Source: G963663315 sp965208975
Lineage (GTDB): Bacteria > Pseudomonadota > Gammaproteobacteria > Arenicellales > Poriferihabitantaceae
Direction of reading: 5' to 3'
Assembly (NCBI GenBank): GCA_965208975.1
Contig: CBDBQH010000003.1
Span: 372,001 to 436,000 of the forward strand
Length of the DNA: 64,000 nt
Below, in pieces: positions 42,501-44,664 of the stretch. The position numbers and the translations under genes were made by a program. Every line of letters starts with the position of its first letter. The stretch's first letter is position 1. The notes beneath the pieces were generated by a model, which was given only the letters and a program-made list of their open reading frames with translations, made no database searches and was not told the DNA's origin.

Positions 42501-43527
42501 CCGCCTTGATCGTGAAATCATCGCTGAGATGAGTCGCGGTACGCAACAGGAAATTATCATCCCAACGACCCATCTTCGCTCCGCCATCCTTACGCCCGAG
42601 ATAGCGCAACAACTGCCGGTCCACACGCACACTCACCGGATCATCGGCGCTAAAGGCGCTGCCGCTCCAGGTCAGATCAATTTCCGCTGAACGATGGTAG
42701 AAATTCGACGGCATGCCATGCACTCCCTGTTTACGCGCCAGTAACCGTACATCGTCAATCGCAAGGCCCGACGGCGCATCGACCAGGGTGATCAGCGCCT
42801 TGGCGGCATCGGTCAGTTGTCCGCCTGAAAGCTGTCCGTCGTGATTTGGAAGGGCTCCAGGTTCACGTCCAGTAGTGTTTTTGACTCCGGGGAAAGTGGC
42901 GCCTTCAGGGGTCAGGGTCAGGGTGACCGTGTCACCGTCCTGTAGCGCCTTTGCCTTGACCTCGGTGGGCGCGACATCCAGCGAATAGACTACACTGGTC
43001 GTGTCATTGTCCTTGATCACCACACTGAAGCTGCGCTGCGTGGCGTGCGGGTTAACAACGCCATCCTCTCTATTAATATCTGTGTAAAGCAGCAAGCCTT
43101 TACGCAAGGTGAGGGTCAGAGTTTCGTCCCCCTCGGTGGTGATGTCGTCTGCGGCCAACAACTCCAGGGTGGCGACCCGTGCCCCTGCCCTGAATCGGAC
43201 TCTCGGGGTTTTGCCCGTGGAACCCTCCAGCGAAACTGCGGTATTGAGGCCGGCGCCGGCTTTCAAGCGGAAACTTACGTCCGAGTCGAAGATATGATCT
43301 CCGGTCACCAACAGGGGCACCTCAATGCTTTCCACATCCGCCCCCAGCGTCCGATCAAGCGTCACGGTGAACTCGGCCACATTGTCCGGGCCGCCCTCGG
43401 TGATGTCGCCACTGTCGGTACGCTCGAGCGATGCCACTATGTTCTGCTGCGCATGCGTTACAGCGCCGAACCCGGTAACCAGGTGCAGTCCGACCAGCAG
43501 CGATATAAACCGGATGCGCTTAAACAT
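21550..43527 (-). CDS. Giant Calx-beta-repeat surface protein with C-terminal outer-membrane barrel (7,325 aa)
   Basis: One uninterrupted frame of 7,325 codons, roughly 0.75 MDa. A signal peptide opens it (MFKRIRFISLLVGLHLVTGF, cleavage near THA-QQN). The next ~6,600 residues are beta-sandwich domains of Calx-beta type, roughly 50, each of about 110-145 residues with a VTEG-type start, an acidic D-D-T/DAEDE turn and a VTDDD/ITDND end; these acidic loops are known calcium sites in the family. Near residue 6,600-6,750 lies a different, helix-rich stretch with the only Cys pair I noticed (LDC...PWC). One canonical Calx-beta domain follows, then the AWLGRFGRAVAEQ junction (about 6,846) and a ~370-residue barrel ending in FRFRW. 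Thr, Asp, Gly and Val dominate and Cys is nearly absent, as in secreted adhesins. It is probably exported by Sec and anchored through its own barrel, like an autotransporter. No protease or passenger enzyme motif was seen; function as adhesin or biofilm protein is inferred. Confidence 0.9.
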   Translation of the reverse strand: MFKRIRFISLLVGLHLVTGFGAVTHAQQNIVASLERTDSGDITEGGPDNVAEFTVTLDRTLGADVESIEVPLLVTGDHIFDSDVSFRLKAGAGLNTAVSLEGSTGKTPRVRFRAGARVATLELLAADDITTEGDETLTLTLRKGLLLYTDINREDGVVNPHATQRSFSVVIKDNDTTSVVYSLDVAPTEVKAKALQDGDTVTLTLTPEGATFPGVKNTTGREPGALPNHDGQLSGGQLTDAAKALITLVDAPSGLAIDDVRLLARKQGVHGMPSNFYHRSAEIDLTWSGSAFSADDPVSVRVDRQLLRYLGRKDGGAKMGRWDDNFLLRTATHLSDDFTIKAVLNVTLTTPVATAREGADAAEVRLALSRALQAGEKLAVPLAFAGGTLGTDFTLALSGTPTPTGVSLSGNTVTFTGGATGSATTATILLSALPDADTDDETVMVTIPASSSGAAPTLGATGLIGGAAGQVTQGHGTITVTDGETITLSIPADADEGNSGYTDYVFGVTLSQALTGDEEIVFGLVFEPSNVATRRETEGASGDYDVRMIDDRNSLLPLQFGLLLGQSISASDGTAKNLLVVRVYGDTEIEPNEMVIVNLSLFGSPERFAAVRPSRAFTIVNDDELPTVTIAPTSEVAVTEGSGASFTVTAAPAPATGTTLTVNLNVADAEHADFWDEKGQGEQTVEISDTGAAIFTVDTEEDAIDEPSGAVTVTVTASAETPADYAVSSAKGTATVAVKDDDETGVTLTTPDRIAMEGSATDTASIVLTLGRALRSGESLLVPLAFDGGVLGTDFTLALSGTPTGVSLNATTGVVTFMGGDAGSAAAATLVLSALSDADAEDTEDKTVRVTIREKSTDGEAVLTATGLDGGAATGEADTGEGPIRSGVITITDVTPVVTIERTSLGIMDEGGNAVFRVSATPAPAAPLTVNLMVTDAPYADFVASGEQGRQMVTIPPSGSVSHVVNTQTDTTDEPSGPVTVEVAASTTDPADYVLGGDPAASVWVNDDDDTTLALEVTDATATEGDSSATATIQLRLNRGLSRARETLRVPLQFAGGVLADDFTLSLSGTPAGVSLVDGQVIFGGEVGDGRVLRQDPGITPVSVNVLLTALRDGNTTNETLTVSLGQLVAMGLDVTGSRVGDGQITVTDDGLTLSRITIAPTSTAAVTEGGAASFTVTATPPPTADLVVTLNVADSASADYIAAGDEGSDSVTIPSSGSVTYSVDTVDDDLDEVGGAAMVSVVASSDTPIAYAVGRRSEARIPVLDDDATVVTLTTPDRSAMEGSSSDTASIVLTLGRALQSGESLAVPLAFSGGKLDTDFVLSLASASPPFFNVALRGDTVTFTSKARQQDSSMAAEILLHALADTNTVDGSVTVSIPSSSTGAAPRLGATGLAGGAAGQVTRNHGNLRLIDNGGSARLVITPSSLTVDEGGSDTYTVRLATAPTADVTVAISGHASTDLTLSAASLRFTPPPATEGAPAPFLWSTPQTVTVTAAADGDAENDEVTLAHTASGGGYNAVSGNVAVTVDDTTPEITIERKSGASVSEGGTATFTVTANPAPVADLEVTLNVADVEHADYLTTSRESATVTIPTSGSVDYEVVTTGGDSETTDEPDGEITVTVNAATGYTVGTNGSATVKVTDDDATEVTLKVENATVGENDSVDTARISLTLNRALRAGESLAIPLMFTGIDNRLIILGSVRGDGVKRSGHTVTFTGSKDGSVESINFGLKILSDDNATDETFTVSIPTTSIGEAPILRTNLSGGATGSRDGNGLIMVTDDDEVGITFNLESVSVMEGGNGSYTVVLDTRPTEAVTVTISGHASTDVTVDTDSAEGNQNTLTFNPTGSAKLWSTPQTVTFTALHDADTANDDVTLTHTASGGDYASVSEDLEVTVTDDDTVVTITGGDAIEEGGNAVFTLTANPAPTRALTVHLNVADDADSDFVAGGERGHEGDRMVAVLMGGAATYYTVPTVNDSGADADESNGKVTVTVVADPADPVTYAVGSTATASVAVRDNDATTVTLARSGGSGAIAEGAAATLTVTLGRALVAGEEITAPLTVSGEGIAAGDYTVALASGASLNREVTLNTSAPHSAATPAVVFAGHGTQTVQVATLTLTAVNDEVDEGVSETLTVGFGSDSRAVTSNLDRASGTGTGGTAATGTVAVEITDNDTAAATLVLTPDEISESGAGNVSTVTATLSHASTVATTLTVSAAAVSPATSSDFTVSSNKVLTIAAGAKASTGVVKITAVDNKVDAANKTVTVSAVASGGHSTANPGNQTLTIEDDDEVGITFSPTSVSVTEEGSGSYTVVLDTQPTAVVMVTIESDSAELTIADTDSVMQGIQNTLTFNPSGLTKLWNAPQTVTVNAGADVDTANDVVTLTHDARGGDYASVEEDLSVTITDNDTPGLSLSPDKLTVEEGSSTNTYTVRLATQPTANVTVAITSDVTGVTVQPASLTFSASTPATLWSTAQEVTVTAAQDDTSTTYDPATLSHTVSGAGSGYGASQNEELVVTVTDTTEPEITIARSGGSGAITEGGTATFTVTATPAPAEGLEVTLTIADVANADYLTTVRESATVMVPVGGTVTHNVVTSADSTDEPDGEITVTVTDGAGYTVGSGSSATVEVNDNDATTVTLTTPDAAATEGSSTQRAQIVLTLGRALRANEILAVPLAFSGGVLGTDFTLALTTAATGVGLNATTGVVTFMGSDDPGSATVATVTLTASHDADAEEDTIMVTIPAAHTGNPRLTATGLSGGATGTVTDTHGTITVSDDDEVGITFSPTSVSVTEEGSGSYTVVLATEPTAVVTVTIASDNTELTIADTDSVMQGIQNTLTFNPTGVTKPWNTPQTVTVNAAADVDTANDAVTLTHTANGGDYASVEEDLSVTITDNDTAGLVIAPSSLTVNEGSNTNTYTVKLATEPTADVTVTIGSDNTDVTIDGPDAGTAFTASETLTFSASGANLWSTAQTVTVSAAQDVDVSDDEATLTHTASNTGGYNGVTGEVAVTVTDDDEPEITIARTSGASVTEGGTATFRVTADPVPAGNLAVTLTIADVANADYLTPSRQSATVTVPTSGSVVHSVVTTADSTDEPDGEITVTVNTGTGYTVGTTDSATVEVNDDDATTVTLTTPDAAATEGSSTQRAQIVLTLGRVLRADEILAVPLAFSGGVLGTDFTLALTTAATGVGLNATTGVVTFMGSDDPGSATVATVTLTAAQDADAEEDTITVTIPAAHTGNPRLTATGLSGGATGTVTDTHGTITVSDDDEVGITFSPTSVSVTEEGSSSYTVVLDTQPTEAVTVTITSDNTELTIADTDSVMQGIQNTLTFNPTGLTKLWNVAQEVTVNAGADVDTANDDVTLTHGASGGDYASVSEDLSVTITDNDTAGLVIAPSSLTVAEGSNTNTYTVRLATEPTANVTVTIGSDNTDVTIDGPDSATAFTASETLTFSPSTPATLWSTAQTVTVSAAQDTDTVDDEATLTHTASNTGGYNGVTGEVDVTVTDDDEPEITIARSGGSGAITEGGTATFTVTADPVPAAALAVTLNIADVANADYLTTVRESATVMVPVGGTVTHNVVTSADSTDEPDGEITVTVTDGAGYTVGSGSSAMVGVNDDDATTVTLTTPDVSATEGDGDETAEITLTLGRALRAGESLAVPLAFTGGTLGTDFTLALTAATGVGLNATTGVVTFTGRDAGSSTTATVMLAASQDADAEDESITVTIPATDSGEGSILTATNLSGGASGSRDGNGVITVSDDDEVGITFNPASVSVTEEGSSSYTVVLDTQPTEAVTVEITSDSAELTIADTDSVMQGIQNTLTFNPTGLTKLWNAPQTVTVNALADVDTANDVVMLTHDASGGDYASVEEDLSVTITDNDTAGLSLSPTSLTVSEGGTNTYTVRLATPPTANVTVAITSDVTGVTVQPTSLVFSPSTSATLWSTAKMVTVTVAQDDTSTTHAAATLSHAVSGAGSGYGASQNEDLVVTVTDTTEPEITIARTSGASVTEGGTATFRVTADPVPAANLAVTLTIADVEHADYLTPARQSATVMVPTGGSVVHSVVTTADTTDEPDGEITVTVNTGTGYTVGTTDSATVEVNDNDATTVTLKTPDTSATEGSSTATARMVLELGRALRAGEVLAVPLGFSGGVLGTDFTLALTTATGVGLNATTGVVTFTGRDAGSSTTATVTLTASHDDDAANDTITVSIPAAHTGNPSLTATNLSGGASGSRVGNGVITVTDDDEVGITFSPTSVSVTEEGSGSYTVVLDTQPTEAVTVTITSDSAELTIADTDGDTPSDQNTLTFNPSGVTKPWNVAQTVTVNAAADVDTANDDVTLTHAASGGDYGSVSEDLEVMVTDDDTAPVASFATATGSYTEKAGAASARTQNIRVNFSAVLPTDITLNYSVTGTATSGADYTALTGTVAVSASATHVEIPIVVTDDMTDEVRETVILTLNNGTGYTVNASSNTHTLTLFDNDATTVTIAAGSDTLATEGDSNDTAQITLTLSRELYAGESLSTPISTTTSSIGAFTLALSGTPAGVTFSSSGSIVTFTGSDTGSARVATLNVTALDDEDADDETFIFRILLASGGLDGGVTHSGTASITLDDDDTRGLTLTSPTVMEGGSGTYTVKLDTKPSASVTVTITGHASTDLTLDTDSGTNGNQNTLTFNPTGAKLWSTAQTVTVTAAEDDDTTNDTVTLNHDVSGGGYTATEDEDLEVTITDNDTAGLVIAPSSLTVNEGSNTSTYTVRLATEPSADVTVTITSDNTDVTIDGPDSATAFTASEELTFSASGSNLWSTAQTVTVSAAQDVDVSDDEATLTHTASDTGGYDDVTADLEVTVTDDDEPEITIARSGGSGAITEGGTATFTVTANPVPAANLAVTLNIADVANADYLAPGNQGTKTVTVPVGGSVDYDVVTTGGNSETTDEPDGEITVTVNAATGYTVSNTNGSATVEVEDDDATTVTLTTPTATATEDSSTATARLVLTLGRALRADEILAVPLGFSGGALNTDFTLALTAATGVGLDATTGVVTFTGSDAGSATVATVTLTASHDADAEDESITVTIPASHTGNAPILTATNLSGGAAGSRVGNGVITVSDDEERGITLSPTSLTVTEGDSGRYTVVLDTQPTGAVTVEISGHAGSDLTVTPTSLTFNSSGSEKLWNVAQEVVVTVSEDDDTVNDSVVTLAHDVSGGGYGSSEDADLEVTITDNDTPGLSLSPDKLTVEEGSSTNTYTVRLATPPTANVTVAIASDVTGVTVQPASLTFSASTPATLWSTAQEVTVTVAQDDTSTTYDSATLSHTVSGAGSGYGTSQNEDLVVTVTDTTEPEITIARSGGSGAITEGGTATFTVTADPAPAANLEVTLNVADVEHADYLASGNQGTQTVTVPTTGSVDYDVVTTGGGSETTDEPDGEITVTVTDGTGYTVGTTGSAKVEVQDDDATPVTLTTPDTSAEEGSSTKTARIVLTLGRALRAGEVLAVPLAFTGGTLGADFTLELTTADGVGLSGSTVTFSGSSGGSSTVATVTLKASQDDNATDETITVTIPAAHTGNPRLTATGLSGGATGTVTANHGTITVSDDDEVGITFSPTSVTVAEEGSSSYTVVLDTQPTEAVTVTIESDSAELTIADTDSVMQGIQNTLTFNPTGLTKLWNVAQEVTVNAGADVDTANDDVTLTHGASGGDYASVSEDLSVTITDNDTAGLVITPTSLTVAEGSSANTYTVRLSTEPSADVTVTIGSDNTDVTIDGPDAGTAFTASETLTFSASGSNLWSTAQTVTVSAAQDVDVSDDEATLTHTASDTGGYDDVTADLEVTVTDDDEPEITIARSGGSGAITEGGTATFTVTADPAPAANLAVTLNVADVEHADYLASGNQGTQTVTVPTSGSVVHSVVTTGGGSETTDEPDGEITVTVTDGAGYTVGSGSSAKVEVEDDDATTVTLTTPTATATEDSSTATARLVLTLGRALRANEILAVPLAFSGGALNTDFTLALTTAATGVGLSGSTVTFMGSDDPGSATVATVTLTASHDADAEEDTITVTIPASHTGNPRLTATGLSGGATGSRDGNGVITVTDDDANDAPSVTLTVPDSTAIEGSSKATARLVLILGRALSAGESLAVPLQFTGGALGTDFTLALSTTPRAGVSLSGHTVTFTGSDFGSATAATVMLMASHDDDAVNESITVSIPASSASGNPRLTAIGFSGDASGSRDGNGVITVTDDDYAGLVFDPTRLSVTEEGNSRYTVVLNTRPTAPVTVTITSGDPSRLTVNDTDSGTPGIQNTFTFHPSGSTQLWNVPQTVTVTAAADEDTVNADVTLSHTASGGDYTGKSENLTVTITDNDVAGLVITSPGLTVEEGSAAAYTVRLAMPPSADVTVTVASNHANVTVDTDSDTAGDQNTLTFSPLTPATLWSAPQTVRVRVNAVADEDTANDDDDTPVTLTHTVTGAGSGYGAGQNKDLDVTVLERARPGEPSTVAMTVPERVKKGDDILIDFQSTPAQEEPFMVWLTLHENGDFLAGLDVDEQGIATRVPVIIPAGAAGARYTLQTYDNEVRTDWTELTVIMNSGEAGGVYQSDPSANRAVVKVTDDRRAAHWWAALGPQARLRAIRGEVLISEAGVIQNQEWYDRNLALLEVGYWELQNYRKIVDHTVASLIGEGGHESVGAWWQTLDCGWRRVAVGAGRGADEASPWCADWPGTAGAERVLDSDRVAEVTRIGLALLGIESVEAVDAQATALRAEVAALTVADARVIEAADAVLEFTVRLNPAVSHEVTVDYTTRDGAATAPADYTAIQGVLRFAAGETEHTLQVAVQDDAHDEGEETLELVLSNAQGAAVARAVATGTIVNTDPMPKAWLGRFGRAVAEQVVEAVSGRMEAARTPGFSGRVGGAALDGAPDEKERAAHAESATQRGALEWHGDWPDSVGRSTDESREMTLHELVMESDFTLTGETDSTDRTRSVWGRMSESSFDGAEEALTVQGEVVTGFIGLDIASDDRWLMGLALSQSEGEGNYTLNQGTGGEIETRLTALTPYGLMRLDEDRSIWGALGFGQGTLTLKPEQDTAARTDIGWQMAAAGMETTLIETPESGGAGLSTRSDLLWTRATSDSAANLEEATADVTRVRVGLAGSYRKNFENGGALTPKFEAGLRRDDGDAETGWGIELGGGLVWQDSVRGLDLSIEGRGLATHTDDAFNDRGYAAAFAFDPTPDSERGLSLSLKHSAGGSSSGGMQTMFSAGAPPKSEDTGDAAARWTAEAAFGRSAFGGRFTGVPYLRHEWSANQADTTLGWRLAPKKDREDAGFSMDVEATRRDNDEGSTHSIGAAFRFRW
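21553..22660 (-). other. C-terminal barrel domain of the giant protein
   Basis: About 370 residues of alternating amphipathic strands starting near RSVWGRMSESSFDG and ending with an aromatic residue (FRFRW), as outer-membrane barrels do. It is clearly homologous to the end of the second surface protein: shared segments include FEAGLRRDDGDAETG versus LEAGVRHDGGDAETG, and FDPTPDSERG versus FDPQPDSERG, plus TLGWRLAP versus TLGWRLTP. An autotransporter-type barrel is inferred from this architecture. Confidence 0.75.
26051..38930 (-). repeat. Higher-order intragenic repeat of ~1.45-1.48 kb
   Basis: The segment beginning PEITIAR/PEITIER (plus-strand GTAATCTCCG) recurs at 26051, 27530, 28982, 31544, 32996, 34475, 35954 and 38921. 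Intervals are 1479, 1452, 2562, 1452, 1479, 1479 and 2967 bases, all multiples of three. Each 484-493-residue unit holds four distinct domain types in fixed order (VTLTTPD-type, VGITFSPTS-type, AGLVIAPSS/LSLSP-type, PEITIAR-type). Exact recurrence of lengths and near-identical segments between copies indicate recent tandem duplication or gene conversion. Confidence 0.85.
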
Positions 43528-43573
43528 CCGCTATCTCGCGGTCGGTGTAATCTGAGCGAGCGTTACCTGATGC

Positions 43574-43595
43574 GGGGGGGGGGGGGGGGGGGGGG
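43574..43595. repeat. Homopolymer run of 22 G (poly-C on the giant-gene strand)
   Basis: Twenty-two consecutive G on the plus strand, 46 bases upstream of the ATG of the giant surface-protein gene (43527). Runs of this length are prone to slipped-strand length change. On the coding strand the run directly follows GGCTATAC, which resembles a -10 element, so the tract is either in the promoter or at the start of the 5' UTR. The exact length may also be affected by sequencing error. Confidence 0.9.
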
Positions 43596-43736
43596 TATAG
43601 CCAATCATCTCACAACACTCCGACAGGGGATTGGGGCTGTTTGTGTTCGGTTAAGATAGCATCACTTAAATCCCCCGCGATTATAATAACAAAGAAAAGA
43701 ATTACAACAAAAAAATCCCACAAGCGATCATTCTTC

Positions 43737-43765
43737 TTGTACTGTACGGACCGGACATCTATAAT
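43737..43765 (+). promoter_or_regulatory. Strong sigma70-type promoter for map-glnD
   Basis: TTGTAC at 43737-43742, a 17-base spacer, then TATAAT at 43760-43765. The perfect -10, four-of-six -35 match and ideal spacing make this a convincing promoter reading toward map (start 43912). The predicted start site is near 43772, leaving a leader of about 140 bases. Confidence 0.7.
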
Positions 43766-43771
43766 CAGCCC

Positions 43772-43885
43772 ATGCTTCAAGCCATCACATTCGACACCCA
43801 TCGTTTTGTCAAGAATCTGACAGAGAGTGGTTTCACATGGAGCGCGTTCTTGTTCAAATTCTCCAGAGTGACTGGCGCGGGTTAA
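43772..43885 (+). pseudogene. Short frame resembling the N-terminus of a DUF1640-type coiled-coil protein
   Basis: A 37-codon frame, MLQAITFDTHRFVKNL followed by TESGFTW, in the leader of map. The TFDTHRFVKNLTESGF segment resembles the start of DUF1640/CCDC90-like proteins (TFDT-KFV--L---GF). It stops before the coiled-coil part these proteins have. It is probably a decayed remnant, or possibly a short leader peptide whose ATG coincides with the predicted transcription start. Recognition is from memory of the family pattern only. Confidence 0.4.
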
Positions 43886-43911
43886 AGACATCTTCCGGGT
43901 CATCAGGAATC

Positions 43912-44664
43912 ATGGCCGTTACCATAAAAACCGCCGAAGAGATTGAAAAAATGAGGGTTGCCGGCCGGCTGGCCGCCCGTGTTCTGGACATGATCGGGGC
44001 GCAAGTCAAGGCTGGCGTTACGACCGATCAGTTGAATACACTGTGCCACGAGTACATCGTCAACGACCTTGAGGCGATCCCCGCTCCGCTCAATTACCGC
44101 GGCTTCCCGAAGTCAATCTGCACCTCGGTCAATCACATTGTCTGTCACGGCATCCCTTCCGGCAAGAAGTTGAAGAACGGCGACATTATCAATATCGACG
44201 TGACCGTCATCAAGGACGGTTTTCATGGCGACACCAGCCGCATGTACCAGGTCGGCAAACCTTCGATCCGGGCGCGGCGAATATGTGACATTGCCTGGCA
44301 ATGCATGTCCCTGGGAATCGAACGGGTCAAGCCCGGCGCGCGCCTGGGCGACATCGGTCATGTCATTCAGCAACATGCCGAGAGTAACGGATTCTCGGTA
44401 GTCAGGGAATACTGTGGTCACGGTATCGGCCGCCGCTTCCATGAAGACCCCCAGGTTCTGCATTACGGGATACCGGGAAGCGGAATGGAGATTCGACCCG
44501 GCATGACCTTTACAATAGAACCGATGATCAATGCCGGCAAGAAGGAAACCCGGCTGTTAAAGGACAAATGGACGGTAGAGACGCGGGACCGGAGTCTGTC
44601 TGCACAGTGGGAACATACCATCCTGGTGACGACGAGTGGCCATGAAATCCTGACCCGGTCATGA
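43912..44664 (+). CDS. map: Methionine aminopeptidase, type I
   Basis: Removes the N-terminal Met from nascent proteins using two divalent metal ions. The ATG at 43912 (MAVTIKTAEEIEKMRVAG) gives 250 residues, standard for the family; 25 in-frame codons upstream lie in the leader. The pita-bread fold motifs are visible: VCHGIPSG with the substrate His, INIDVTVIKDGFHGDTSRMY with the two metal-binding Asp, GHGIGRRFHEDPQV with the metal His, and the Glu-bearing FTIEPMIN and WEHTILVT segments. The stop overlaps the glnD start by 4 bases (ATGA). Confidence 0.97.
   Translation: MAVTIKTAEEIEKMRVAGRLAARVLDMIGAQVKAGVTTDQLNTLCHEYIVNDLEAIPAPLNYRGFPKSICTSVNHIVCHGIPSGKKLKNGDIINIDVTVIKDGFHGDTSRMYQVGKPSIRARRICDIAWQCMSLGIERVKPGARLGDIGHVIQQHAESNGFSVVREYCGHGIGRRFHEDPQVLHYGIPGSGMEIRPGMTFTIEPMINAGKKETRLLKDKWTVETRDRSLSAQWEHTILVTTSGHEILTRS

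Noticed and set aside
43610..43903. 97-codon minus-strand frame between the giant gene and map
   Set aside because: It runs across the map promoter and leader, has no family resemblance, and its hydrophobic stretch is explained by AT-rich DNA.
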